In this document: piece after piece, positions 20,336 to 32,370 of the stretch
How the letters are laid out: each line of letters starts with the position of its first letter
How positions within the stretch are numbered: position 1 is the stretch's first letter
Assembly: GCA_950295325.1 (NCBI GenBank)
Contig: OX485803.1
Coordinates: 67,535,554 to 67,599,553, forward strand
Reading direction: 5' to 3'
Length of the DNA stretch: 64,000 nucleotides
Source of the DNA: Polytrichum commune
Taxonomy: Eukaryota > Streptophyta > Polytrichopsida > Polytrichales > Polytrichaceae
Made by a program: the position numbers and the translations under genes
The notes under the pieces: generated by a model
What the model was told of the DNA's origin: nothing
The model's input: the letters and a program-made list of their open reading frames with translations, nothing else
Database searches by the model: none

Positions 20336-23165
20336 CAAGAAGGAAGAAGATTTAAAGAATAGAAGAAAGGTGTTAAAGAGGGGAGTTGACATTTTAGAAT
20401 TGTTACTTGTCTAGAATTTGAAAGATGATTGAACATTTGATAGAGAGAAATGTTTAAGAAGCTATACTATACTTGAGGGTATGAGAATAAATTTTTTTAA
20501 GTGGATAGGTTGCACTAAGTGTATTATTTATACCATTTCGTTAATTATAAAGTGAGTAAAACTTTGGAGTGAAGAATTTTATGTATTATGGATTATTGAA
20601 GTCTTCAATTGATATGAAATTTTGAGAGGATCTTTGTTTAAAAAAATGTGTAAAATATTAAAGTGAAGGATGTCTATAAATAAAAGCAGCTAGAATGCCG
20701 AAGTTAGAAAATATAAATATTGTAGAATATAATGGCTATGGCCATTAGAATTTGAGAGTACATTCTGATCTTATTTATTTATTTTATATCAAAATTTGAG
20801 GTTCATTGGACTTAAATGTTAGATGTTATGAGAGTTTTAGTAACTGGATGTTATAAGATAATGTTCATGTGTTGAATTACAACACTACCAAGAGAAGAAG
20901 ACAACAATTTCAAGAGAAGGAAGTGCCCAACGGCACTTAATCACCAAGCATGCAAACTAGCCCAAGGAAGATTCACGAAGAAGAACGCCGAAGAGGAGTC
21001 GGGAACTCTCGGCCACGACTTTAAGAGCTCGGCCACGGTTTTAGGCCCCCTTTCCACGGAGATACAAGGAAGTCGCGCGATTATAGATCCCCTTACCCAC
21101 GGCAATGGGTCCCCAACGGCCTAGTGAAGGAAACTTAGAACTTAGAGATAAATGATCACTATATGAGGAATATATAGGAGTATATAGGGATATTAGAAAG
21201 TATATAGGACTAGGATTACATTCCATTAGTATGAGTATACGAGATTTTGTTCAAGGACAATTATGAAAGAAGAATATGTAAGCAATTACGAGGAGTATAT
21301 AAATATTAAGGAGAATATAGGAATATGATACATTCTACTAGTATGATCATTAGAATTTAAATCAATCAAATTGAAGATTTGAGGGATTCTAAAAAATGAT
21401 TTGGAATGTAGCCACGACAAAGATATAGTGGAATCTTAGAAAAACGAACATTAGAGTGGTAAAACGGTTATAACCGTTTATGATAGATATCATCTACCTA
21501 TGTCGGAGATAGGTAATTATCTAGGAAAGTGAAGTTAACAACCACTTTAAATATAGATTTTGGATTAGGAAGAAAAGACTATATAAAGGGAGCAATTTTA
21601 GGAGACTTTACCTCATTTTCTACACAACGAAGTTATCTTAAATTTAAGTGTCAAGAATCACTTTTGCAATACACTTATCTTTTCTACAATATGAGTGATC
21701 TCTCTTACCTCTCCCTCTCAATTTGAACTACGAGTCGTCAATGGTACTTTGTAGCTTAAGTGATTGAGCAACCGAGAGTAGAGTAGATTGAGTAGACTCT
21801 TTTGAGAAAAAACTCAAAAGATAGTGTGAGGGTGAGAACAAAGCACTCAAGACATCTTGGAGAATCAATGGAACTTTGAGAGAGATCGATATGAAAAAAC
21901 AATTATCAATTTATACAACTTGAGTGAAGGAAGCAAGATTATCTCTCAAAGCGGAACTTATCATTGAACTCCTCAAAAGGGAATTATAAATATTCATGTG
22001 ATTGAATGCTTGAAGAATTATAATGCATGAATGATTAAAGTGAAACCTCTTAACGAATACAAACTCCTTCAAAAGAGGAAGAGCTTATTATTATAACTAC
22101 ATAATCGACTTATAAGTATTACACATATTATACTACATATTGATTGTTGAACTTATGATTGACAAGAATGATGAAGACATTAATTCACATCAAAGTTTGA
22201 ATACATATGAATGAAGTAATATTGATATAAGATAATCTACTTACTACAATTGTTATTGAACCTCTTTCTATACTTTGTGAGTTGTTGGATGTCATTAATA
22301 ATTGAAGAAGAGTTCTTTTCTCTTGAGTAAACCTCAAGATAATTATAATTATTCTTGTCATCAAAACACTTTGAAGTTAAACGTGACATTGCAAAACAAT
22401 TAATGAAGTGTTCATGAACTTATAACTACTATATGCATATTTGTCAAGTTACAATATTATAAGTAGTAACACTTGAGCTTAGAAAAGAAGACTCAAGAAT
22501 ATGAGATCTTCTTCGTCATTATAATATTACTATCATTTATGTGAATGATGTTATGAACTACGAATCTTAGGATTCATACAACTTATTGAAACTATATTGT
22601 TATCACGCATATTGTATACCTCTTGAAACCTTCTATAATCTAGTGGTTCTTATTGTCAATGATGCCTTACATTGAGAGTGAGAATTAAGATAATGAGATT
22701 GTGTTCACTCCAATAATATATTCATATCATAAGGAGAAGAGAAGGATTGTTAATTCGGGATCCGAACATATTAATGAGGCACAGTAGTTCTCAAGCGAAT
22801 ATAAATTTACGTGATGTTTCACCGTGAGTCTTCTTGAGCTAAATTGCAAGGGAACGACCCACAGGGTGCATCATTATGCTATAAAGTTAGAATTAGTAAA
22901 TCATGCATAACATCTTGGTTTGAGCTTTATTAGTGTGCTAATTTTTGGTGTATAAACTTTTACTAAGATATTCTATGAGTCTATCAAGTTTCATATAAAG
23001 GGAGTGAGCTAGTTGAGAGTTATGTGTATCTAAAGTATAGTAGGTCAGCATTAAGAGAAATCTAAAACTAGGGTATAAGAGAAGGGAAAGGTATAAAAGA
23101 GGAAAATTAAATAGTACCATAAAGATAAAATTCCGTGTTTGCCGGATAGTCCACAATCTTCTTGA

Positions 23166-23400
23166 CAACGTACTAATTATCTACCATATATAGTAACCAT
23201 GACTGATGGTAGTGGAATTCCATGTCGTATTCTATGAAGTACGAATAAATTACTAGGGCAAGAAGATTCTTCCGTAATACTAATTTGGCTCAAGTTTTTC
23301 ATCACCACCACTAATGATTGCTCCTCATGCATATAAACTAATATGATCTTTATAAGTTTCTCGTTTATAGGGACTACGATTCTAGGAGTTGTTTTGCGCA
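23166..23400. repeat. Dispersed repeat S, right part of the split copy
   Basis: CGTACTAATTATCTACCATATATAGTAA and the following 200 bases match 18,195-18,420 with scattered differences. Similarity ends near the GTTTTGCGCAAGGGACG junction. Confidence 0.75.
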
Positions 23401-23547
23401 AGGGACGACTCTCGCACGTGGCTGGCTATGGACGCGCTTGCCTACCGAGTTTGGTGTCGTGTTGAGCGGACTAAGTGTGCAGTTGCACGGAGCATCACCT
23501 GTTGACTTGGTGTCTTCACTTTGGCTAGACCCATTATCTCCGTCCAC

Positions 23548-24883
23548 TTAAATGGGATGGCCTAGCTCCGTACCCGGAGGCGCGTTTGGTTGCCGACCCA
23601 CTTGTGGTTGAGGGCACGAAGGGGTCTGGGGCTGGGGTTGCCCAACAGTATCATCCACGTTATTCTTCGTTGCGCATTGTTGCCATCCGGATGGGGAGTC
23701 TGTGGGCACATCCACATGTGCTTTATTGTTGTCAACGGTACCCTTATTGGTGTGGCCTCTTGCATCCTTGCTAACATGATGGTTCCCATGGTGAGGCAAT
23801 TCTCCCCTAAGGTTTGCAATGCCGCCAACTACATTGTGAAGGATGTCTTCAACACCAGCGACACGTGTTAGTAGCATGTTCAACATTCGGTGTATTTCAG
23901 TTCGCCATCCCGATTCATGGTCTATTCCACATGCACGACATTTCTCGCTTTGTTCACACACCCCCGGGAATTCCAATGCCAATCGCACTCTGGGACTTGG
24001 AGTTCGCATGCTAGTGCCACATGTTGAAGGCTGGCATGCGCATGGTAGTTAGTTAGTGGTTGACATAAAACACAACATGCAACATATATGGACACATGGC
24101 CCAATAAAGAGCAAAATAATGATATGGACTGGGATAAAAATTCACATTTTGACTCGGACGCTCGTGCGATGCCGCATTACGAAACACCTGCGAAAGAGGC
24201 ACGTCATCCTCTTCGGCATGTGCATTGATAATCGGAGTTGGCGCCGTTGACATGGGCGCATGTGGGCTCAGCGCCGGGCTAGTGGATGTCGGCGCCACAG
24301 TCCCTGCCACAGTCCCCGTGTGCGCTATGGGTGCATATTGATCGACCGGCACAACAGCCGCTGCGGCATTTTCGATGTTGCGCTCACATTGGGCCCCCAT
24401 ACCATTGCTGGAGTAGCTGCGGCCACTAAAGGGTGAAGTCGACCGGGCTCGACGTGCACGGCTCGATAATGCATGATACTTAGGGGCATACCCGCCATAC
24501 GGATATGCATGCGGTCCTTAATATCCGGATGAGGGATGTGGCGGGTAGTACGCACATGGTGGGAATGGATAAGGGCATACCATTCGCCGGAAAACGGGTA
24601 ATGCGTAGTAGGCGCATCCCTCTGCATGCGGGAAGACGGATGCATTAGCAACTGATAGGGGATAAGCCAGGAAAAAATAAACAAAGGCAATGCGCGGGGG
24701 GGGGGGGGGGGGACATGCCTTGGGCGGGCATGGTCGTTTACGTGGTTGACGCCGATCCGATCCAGCATGTGCACGATGAGCTATGTTCCGGCGATTACGC
24801 GTACCGTGTGCGCTCCCCACATCCTCACCCACCGGCTGGGCACTAGGAATGCTTCGAAGGGCATTGGGCTGGGAGTTGGTCAT
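23548..24883 (-). CDS. Unrecognised GC-rich coding-like region
   Basis: Three open segments lie on the minus strand. 24883-about 24718 starts with ATG, encodes MTNSQPNALRSIPSAQ and turns basic (RQPRKRPCPPK). About 24,480-24,176 is Ala/Pro/Thr-rich and ends DDVPLSQ at a CAG-GTGTTTC donor-like site. About 24009-23548 has a CEQSEKCRAC motif, then a helical stretch (RTEIHRMLNMLLTRV), and ends QPQPQTPSCPQPQ. The phases I tried did not join into a single clean model. Base composition is clearly more GC-rich than the flanks. I do not recognise the family. Low-complexity, multi-exon genes of this kind are often the accessory ORF of a DNA transposon, but that is inference. Confidence 0.4.
24696..24712 (+). 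repeat. 17-base poly-G run
   Basis: An uninterrupted G17 tract lies between two segments of the coding-like region. It is a likely site of sequencing or assembly length error. Confidence 0.8.
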
Positions 24884-24929
24884 CTTCTGGTTATCCTTAT
24901 ACTACTGTTGCTATGCTTCTACTACTAAT

Positions 24930-26090
24930 GATACTAGTGCTATCCTACTACTACTGGGGCTATCCTTCTAGTACTAGTGCTATCCTGGTGTTGCTGTTTG
25001 GTTTCCCTATACACGTATCTGCCATGAACATGTGTAAAATCAGATATTCCATACAACCACAGCGGGTATAGACAAACACCTGAAACTTACCAAGATACCA
25101 TGAAAAACCCACATGAGTCTAGTGGGATTGAAATAAATCAGCTCCATGTATGAGGGTTTTGTTTTCACTAAATAGACTTCATAAAGCACAAGAAGCAACC
25201 TACATCACTGCAAATCAAATGGAAAGATCTGCTAAGCAAGATACAAAGTAATTGAAAGTTTTCTTAGAGGCATGAGTAAGGACATGTAAGAGATGACCAT
25301 GAAGCTCCAGCCTTCATGACTTCAGGCCTCCCATTTACACATCAGAGGCTGGGCCATTGTCTTTCTGCAGTGCACAATCCCCTAGTTTGCAATCCCCACT
25401 ACATGGATCTAACATTGCAGCTCAAACATATAATTCTTACTCAAATAGCAATGTTTGCTGTGCTCAGTGAAGATGGGAGGATAATGTGAAGGCTGATGCA
25501 TGTAAATTGCATCAAGTCTTACGTGGCAGAAGATTTCGCGTATTTGTGGTGCCAGTCTTCTTGGTTTCTTGATGAAAATGTGATTCAAAACCACTGCAAG
25601 GCATTTGATACACCACACCAATATCTTAAGCGAGTTGTAAGCAGGGCAATGTTTGCATAGGCATACCAAAACATGTAATTCTAACTGCTACACACAAAGC
25701 TACCAAGATACCATTTCAGAAACTTGGTAGCGATCACCTATGAGATCTTCAAAGGCAAAATTACATCGAAACGCCAGAAGCTTCCTTACCTTCCCAATCA
25801 TAATCCAAAATTAGGTCTCTCCACCCTCACACCTGAGGTCCAGAAAATATAAGCCAGATAATTTATACCCTCTGTTCTTTACATATAGGTCTAGAAAGAC
25901 TACTGGAGTACTTGTGAAAGGTACAAACATGTTCCAGTATGGATACAAAATACTTCTTAATCCCAATAAATGTCACATTTAATATTACCATGCTTGATTA
26001 TGAGATTGATTCAATCTGATCTAGTGCAAATGGTCACACCAACTATCTCTAAGAGAGCATGAGAAATGAAAAATTTGAACTTGAAAGAAT
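24930..26090. other. No gene recognised
   Basis: Mixed-composition intergenic DNA. Further downstream exons of the glucose transporter copy (SPTEIRGALGS and onward) were looked for on the minus strand and not found, so that copy is 3'-truncated. Confidence 0.5.
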
Positions 26091-26093
26091 TAC

Positions 26094-27090
26094 CTCTGAA
26101 ATGTAGAGGGGCACAACACCAGAAGAAACACCAATTCCAACACCAACCCGAATTCTTCCAAGGACCATAGCCTGAAAGTTGGTTGTTTTTGTACTGTTCC
26201 AACCCAAAATTCAACAAGGGGGCATCAGTTGCTGAGAACGAGATGCACAAGAAGGCACATTGATAGGGGGAATTCCCATCCCAGAATTGTATTCAGCTGG
26301 AAAGTATCGGATCATGATAGGAAAAAATGGGAAAGATCAGGTCAGAGAACAGATTGCCAAAAATTTGGAAAAACACCTTCTCACCTATGATTTTTCTAAA
26401 GACACAATGAGGGACAAGGGATCTCTGATGTGCAGAATAGTGGTAAGAGCTACACAAGAAACATTTTCTTAAACAAAAACCTCTTTAAAAACTCATGAAC
26501 CTGTCAGCTCAAAATATTGTCAAGTGCCGCACCTGAGAAGGGTACCAATAATGAGAGGGATAGCATTCAACTGAAATGTGCGTCTACGGCCTAACTTGTC
26601 TGCTAGTGCGCTTCCAGTGAAGGATCCCACTGTAGCACCAACTAGGGTTGAGCTCACCACCCATCCTGGAAAAAACCGCACAAAACTAGGTCAAGTCACT
26701 ACAAAAAGGTTGCTATCGAGTGAGAGGACCTAGATGTTAAATTAGTGGAAACAATTGACCTTGGGCTCAGGAACAAACTTTTCCTTGAATTGTAGAAATG
26801 TATGAAGTCAACTATTTTGCGAAGACAGTAGCAGAGATTGTGATATTAAAAGGATGTTGTCAAAAAAAAAGGGTACCTTGCTTGACGACATCAGTAGCAA
26901 AACCTAAGTCAGTTGAAATGTACTCCAAAGCACCATTGACCACACTGCCAGAACAGGTGGATCATCCTTTCTAAAAATCTTCCAATCCCTCCACGATGCG
27001 TGATTCGTCCACAACCCACAAGATCCCCAACATCACATTCGCACAGGCATACATCACCACAAAATTGAAGAGTAGCGTTCCACTTACTTT
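26094..27090 (-). pseudogene. Fragment of a plastid glucose transporter (pGlcT-like) gene
   Basis: Exon-like pieces in minus-strand order are: about 26955-26877 (VVNGALEYIS...), 26665-26533 (GWVVSSTLVGATVGSF then LADKLGRRRTFQLNAIPLI) and 26171-26094 (AMVLGRIRVGVGIGVSSGVV then PLYISE). Order and content match the first transmembrane helices of plastidic glucose translocators of the major facilitator family, including the LADKLGRRR loop between helices 2 and 3. The first two pieces join in phase 1 through GTACCC and TTTCCAG sites. The link to the third is broken (CGT-stop after the LLR). Upstream, 27090-26985 resembles SGTVLP...ACLGAILFGY but is frameshifted. Downstream exons are absent. It retains introns, so it is a genomic duplicate or captured fragment, not a processed copy. 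Confidence 0.8.
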
Positions 27091-27099
27091 GGCAACTGC

Positions 27100-28080
27100 G
27101 AATAAATAAGCGAGCAAGATCTTCACAGCCAGAGAATCAGAGCTTGTTGTTGCTGCTGCAAACCCAGGTTAGATCTTCGTCTCCAATCCCAAGGCGAGTC
27201 GCTATGCTTCAAGCCAGTAACTTAACCCTTCATGCGCACAAGAACATCAGAAATCGTTCTGTCAACACACTTGACCATGCCTACATGCCTCTCAGAAATC
27301 CCTCCCCCTCAGAAAGAAATGGGAACCCAAATCTCCTTCAAATTTATAACTCAAAGCCAGGCACCATCGACCTACAAAACAATTTTTCATTTGACTGAAA
27401 GTAGGCCCTATCATACCTGTGAATGGGCACACTCACGGACTGACACAATGCGATCTTGCTCATCATCATGCCCACTTTTCCCATGGGTTGTGGATCAGTA
27501 ACTGAAGTAGGGAAGTTACCCTCCCAGTCCAGCCGACCAAACAATCCCTTGCACAGGTTATGGTGTTCGGTTGTGTTTGATCAAGGGATCAAATCAACCG
27601 ATTGACATGTTCATAGTTTTATCTGCACCAACAAAAAATACATGTTGTGAATCCAAGCCATGCATTCCAAGAGTAGAAACAAAGATCATATCATGACATA
27701 TCATGACATGAAGCGAGGTGATGTATACCCGCGACCCAAGACATCGCGTCAAGCCATAGTATGAGCCAAATCGGAGCTTCATCATATTCCGGCCGCTTCT
27801 CTATCCTCATCGCCATTGAGTGCATGAAAAATTGAACTCACATCATGGGATTGTGTGGTTGATGCGACTTGAAATCGAACTCACATCATGAGTACCACAT
27901 ATGAAGCCCTTGAGTTTGATTAGATAAATGAGTTTGTCTGTGTGTGTGGCGATAAAATATGGCCGCCACATCGTGAAATATCGTGCATTTGGCCCTTGAG
28001 GTTGACAACATCAATTCATGGTGTACTCATTTGTAGTGATGCCATTTGAAATCAGGACCCTGACTTCCAATTCTAAATTT
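27100..28080. other. No gene recognised
   Basis: A few short open frames (such as 27,232-27,501 on plus and 27,344-27,544 on minus) lack family features. Confidence 0.5.
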
Positions 28081-28085
28081 TTCCC

Positions 28086-28225
28086 GGGCAGGCTTGGCTG
28101 CCCAGGCGCCATCAGGTCCCGAAAAGGGCTACCGGTTGCCCCGGTAGCGGCCCGTCAACGGGGACGGGCCTACCCCTAAACCCCCTAAAGCAGCCAGCGC
28201 GAGGCTGCAACCGCGAGGGCGGTAC
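28086..28225. repeat. Tight cluster of GC-rich hairpins
   Basis: Within 140 bases there are consecutive perfect stems: GGGCAG/CTGCCC (28086-28103), CTACCGG/CCGGTAG (28129-28147), GGCCCGTC/GACGGGCC (28149-28170), CAGCC/GGCTG (28191-28207) and a short CCGC...GCGG. The block is strongly GC-rich in an AT-rich neighbourhood and abuts repeat family R. The equivalent place at locus 3 (about 33,650-33,740) lacks these stems. Confidence 0.75.
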
Positions 28226-28229
28226 TGCA

Positions 28230-28530
28230 CTACGTTTCCAATCAAGTTCACCGTCGAACTTGCAGTGGTTGTTATTTTTTGAGTGGCTAGACCAATGAAT
28301 TTAAATTTTATATCATTTATTTTAAAGTGGCCACCTTATTAACCGCACACATCTAACTGTATAGCATTAATAGGTAACCATATATATATACAATATACAT
28401 TAGTATCGTATTTATATCGGGGCATATCCTATATACATCCCACATGGACATGGCCACGTGGGCTATTTACCAAACGAATCATACATGCAATATATTTTGA
28501 AGGTGAGCATATCAAATAAAAAATACCAAA
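28230..28530. repeat. Repeat family R, locus 2, left block
   Basis: GTGGTTGTTATTTTTTGAGTG through CATCCCACATGGACATGGCC and CAATATATTTTGAAGGTGAG matches 33,770-34,030 and 18,780-18,960. It leads directly into the decayed gene. Confidence 0.75.
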
Positions 28531-29726
28531 CATATTGTACTCCGGATACGGACGTCTTCAATAAGCCCAGGGCGTACAATGAGTTGAAGTATATGATACA
28601 GAACACGGAACTAAGGATGGAGTTCTATTTGAATATACTAGGAAGATTTTGCATTGGCGGGATGGGTGTTATGTCGTTGTTTGCTGGAGGGAAGTTCACA
28701 TGCGCCGCAATGGTATTAGTTGTTTAGGTTGACTCAACCTTATCTTACATTTGTCATTTCTTTAGTGACCTAATTTGATTCCTTATTATCATTCGCTTCG
28801 ACAAATGTGAGCTTTCAAAAAGTTCTTGTTGTGATTCATCTGCAGATGTTTGGTCTCAACGTCTTCGCTGTAGGGACCTCGGACGAGTCTCAGCAGTGGG
28901 CTGATATTACACATCTATCCAATTCCTTGGACAAGAATAATTTCTTGCCAAAGGGATACTTTGTGGATGAGAAAAAAACGTAGTAGATTGCTTGCTGGAT
29001 CATCTACACCTTTGTCATCAAAAAAGAAATCCAAGTCAAAATATGAACGGGATTTGTCTCCACTGGGTTAAATAAAAAGATCTCGTTGTGAGAGCATGGA
29101 TTTATCATCGGAAGAGGAAGAAGACAATATGAAGTTTGATAAAGATCATGAGGAGCAATGTACGCCGCCTGTGAATCTCTCTTAAAGTGTACGTGGATCG
29201 TCCGCGTCGTCGTTTCAGCCCGTTGATATGCAACCATTGAGCACATCACCGCCACTTACAACAGAGAAGAACCGGAAGAGGGCCATAAATGACCGGGACG
29301 ACATGCATGCTCAAATTGAGATCTTGAGAGAGGAGAGACTACACGACCGGGCACAGAGTCTTGCAATGTATGCCCAAACCTACAAGTGAATGGATGAACT
29401 TCAACAATTCATGATGACAACCTTTGTGAAGTCAGATAACTATCATGATGCCATAATGAACCAGTTAAAATGTATATTTTCACTTGCTTCTTTGTTTCTG
29501 AGTGCAATCTCCAACCCATTGATGATCCAAGGTCAAACCTCAAAATCTATGCATAGTGGGGATACAAGCTTGGCCGAATCTGGCCAAGCTCCTCCTTCTC
29601 CAATGGTTCCAGCTCCTGCTCCTTATGTCATAGAACTTTCTTCTCCAATTCTTCATCCCATGGTTGCACCTGTGCCTATGGATACAATTGTGGTGCCTCC
29701 TTCTATTCTTCCGTCGGAGAGCTTCC

Positions 29727-30135
29727 CACGGGGAGGTCACTCCATTGTCAAGTTGAAAACCACGTGCGAACAAAGTTTGCTACCCCTATATTATATGCCA
29801 TAGATAATTTTAAAAATTATGATATTTTTTCCATATATACATATCCATTGATAAGATCTTTTGTATATTTTTTTAAAATTTTAGTCATCTCCATTTTTTC
29901 TAGTAATTGTTTTAGTTCAATTCTGCGTCATTCTAGTTAGAAACGGTATGTTTTCTAGAAGAAAAAAATTATCAAAATTGGTTATCAAATTTTACTATGT
30001 AATAGATATCATGTATATGTACTCATAATTTTTTTTTAATAAACGTTTGACCCATTTTGTTGATGCAACTTAAAAAAAAAAAAAAAATTTGTTCGCACGT
30101 GGTTTTCAACTTGACAATGGAGTGACCTCCCCGTG
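29727..30135. mobile_element. hAT-like MITE inside an exon (409 bp)
   Basis: It begins CACGGGGAGGTCACTCC and ends with the exact inverse; the terminal inverted repeats are perfect for about 49 bases. The 8-bp target duplication GAGCTTCC lies at 29,719-29,726 and 30,136-30,143. Removing the element restores an open reading frame across SES-FLETYASP. The interior is AT-rich and non-coding. Perfect ends indicate a recent insertion. Confidence 0.93.
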
Positions 30136-30808
30136 GAGCTTCCTCGAGACTTATGCCTCACCAGCCATTGCTGAAGTCCAGGCAGTTGATGGGGCGATAC
30201 TTGGTGCTCAGTCCGCAACGATAGCAACTCCACCCGATGAGGACATCCGCCTAATGAATGTAGAGTCCGTTGAGTTAGTCACGCACAATTCTCCTTCACC
30301 CGGCACACACACCTCTAGAAGTTGTCCTATATGATATCTCAGTCTCATTGCATATATTCTAAAACCAGCTCAACCTGATTTGTATTATAGCTTGAACATA
30401 GTTGTAGATTCCGGTAGGCAAGATACATTTTGTGTTGAAATAGAACCTCAAGTGGATCAAACCATGGAGTTTTCAATTTTCAAAATCAATTTTGTATTTT
30501 AATTCTCAATACTTCATGACCAAATGTATGATGTTCTCACAAATGTCTTCATAATTTTTTCAAATTGCAGGCCATGTCAATTATTTGAATGATCCTAGTA
30601 CATCTTTCCCTTCTCCGGCTCCCGAAATTCTTCTTACACCACCATCCACTAGTATAAATGTGCCGATTGTACCTTCTATTCTAAACGATGACACGTCAAT
30701 TCAAGATGTCGGGCTTCTAGAAGTGACGATTCCTTGTCCGTCAAACCTTTTGAAGAAAGGGACAAAAGTGAATGATGTGCCCTCGCAACTGCAGGTATGA
30801 GATGAGAG

Positions 30809-31143
30809 CGGGGGGGGGTAGTCATTGGTTGGAGTAGCAATATACGTGCGAACAAATGATAGGGTATTTTAAAAACATGGGGACAAAAAATTATAAATGG
30901 ACTTAAGAATAATATAGGGTATCAAAAATGGCACTGGACATCTTTAAAGTATTGTAGGGTACGGAATAATAGGTAATTTGGAATTATAAGTAATGCAAGC
31001 CATTTTTCTATTAACCCAAAGTAGAAATTTTTGTAATGATAGCATGTGAAAAAAACAAAAAAAAATTGAAAGTAATACCCCCCTATAAAATAGTGGTTGT
31101 TCGCACCTATATCCTTAACTTTTTAACACACTGCCCCCCCGAG
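30809..31143 (+). mobile_element. G-terminal MITE, copy 1 (335 bp)
   Basis: It starts CGGGGGGGGG-TAGTCATTGG and ends CACTGCCCCCCCGAG. The 8-bp duplication GATGAGAG flanks it at 30,801-30,808 and 31,144-31,151. It sits 14 bases after the donor of the exon ending at 30,794, in the intron of the decayed gene. Confidence 0.85.
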
Positions 31144-32370
31144 GATGAGAGTTGTTAGACTCCCTACAAGCTTAGGATAGGCCCTCGCTTATATAGCTGT
31201 CGTGATATCATTTTCCATCATGTGTAAATTTGTAATTCATGTAATATTCAAACTCAATGCATTATGATTTCAAAAATTATGTTGTTGATTAGGTTGGCTC
31301 AATCTAATATTGTGGATATTTTTTGTTTGTGTATAGTCAGTACTTGATGTGTGATATTACTTTGATATTTGTTTGAATTTGATGTAAATGTATTATTTTT
31401 CCAGAATTTTCTTCCATCGACCTTGGTTCCCCAGAGGGCTATCCTTCCATGTGTAGCATCGGATGATTCCTTCTTGGAGTATGGTCAAAATGCAATTCTC
31501 AGTACCGGTAACTTTCTTTGTTCCGCAACAACTGCCAATTCTACAATGGATTTTTCTACCAAATCCGTGGAAGATGGTGTGGTGGATAGTCCACCAAATG
31601 GGGCTCATCATTTGCGTAAATCTTGTTCTCCTTCGCCTCTCCGGTCTAGGGATCCTACTACCTCCCGTATGTCGCCTTCTGCTTCTAAGAGAGTACCGCA
31701 GAGGAAATTATACGAGGATTTTGGAAAGTTGATTTCTGTGGCGGGGATGGGAACTGTCGTGCCCGAAGCGTCACATGAAGAGACAGTCCAAGTCCCTTCT
31801 CAAGCACCGGCATTTCCACGTCCACGTGTCCAATCCTTAGGTGTACGGAAGACAAAGACCCACGACGGTGGACCACCGACCCGATGCGATCCTCTATGTC
31901 ATGATGCATGGGACCGAAAGTTCATACAAATGCAGAAGCTACAACAGCTACGCCAATACAAGAAAGTTGATAATGGCTACAGTAGAGGGCCAGAGATTAT
32001 GAAGGCAATGGGGATGCTCAAGAATAAATCACACATGTAGTTTTTGTTCACATTGAAGATTCTAAGTATATTCTACATAGATAATAGCATTTTGCGGATA
32101 CTATATAGGACACAATGCTGCCATGAATCGTACTCATGGCAACTATAACACACCCGTCATGGTATTATGTAAGCTTTGGAACTAATCGATGTAGATTATA
32201 AATAAAATTTGGTCATTGTGATCTTTCCAGTTGATATTTCTTGATCAAATGTTATGTTTTTACTTGACCTCTACAACTTTCCAGTGGTTTTTACATCATT
32301 CTTAGATTAATAGTTTGCTTTACAAACTCCCAATTCACTGGAAACCTCTCATTTTAATGAATATTGGGTG

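Larger units (their letters stand above)
19863..23165. mobile_element. Non-coding insertion of about 3.3 kb in repeat S
   Basis: The boundary is set by comparison with the uninterrupted copy at 18,145-18,420. Homology stops near 19,862 and resumes near 23,166. No long terminal repeats, terminal inverted repeats, target duplication or ORF of a mobile-element protein could be identified. The interior is AT-rich, apart from a GC-richer patch at 20,900-21,120. It could be a non-autonomous retroelement or a Helitron relative; the class is undetermined. Confidence 0.5.
28533..32040 (+). pseudogene. Decayed multi-exon gene of unknown family, probably element-borne
   Basis: Segments in order: up to 28712 (YCTPDTDVFNKPRAYNELKY ... 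GGMGVMSLFAGGKFTCAAM), 28846-about 29,390 (MFGLNVFAVGTSDESQQW ..., then charged), about 29,391-30334, about 30571-30794 and 31405-32040, with GT/AG boundaries at 28712/28846, 30794 and 31405. The gene is broken. An A7 run near 28,975 shifts frame before RSRLLAG, in-frame stops follow (GGTTAA near 29,070, TCTTAA near 29,184, AAGTGA near 29,390), and a MITE splits the exon at 29,727. The GGKFTCAA...NVFAVG block, after a Phe/Gly turn, faintly recalls the glycine loop of a nucleotide-binding fold such as a methyltransferase, but I cannot assign a family. The last exon ends in a basic, Gln-rich tail. Blocks of repeat R on both sides suggest the gene belongs to that element. Confidence 0.5.

Noticed and set aside
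19863-23165. LTR retrotransposon
   Set aside because: I compared the sequence near the two borders and found no long direct repeat, no TG...CA with a 5-bp duplication, and no gag/pol reading frame.
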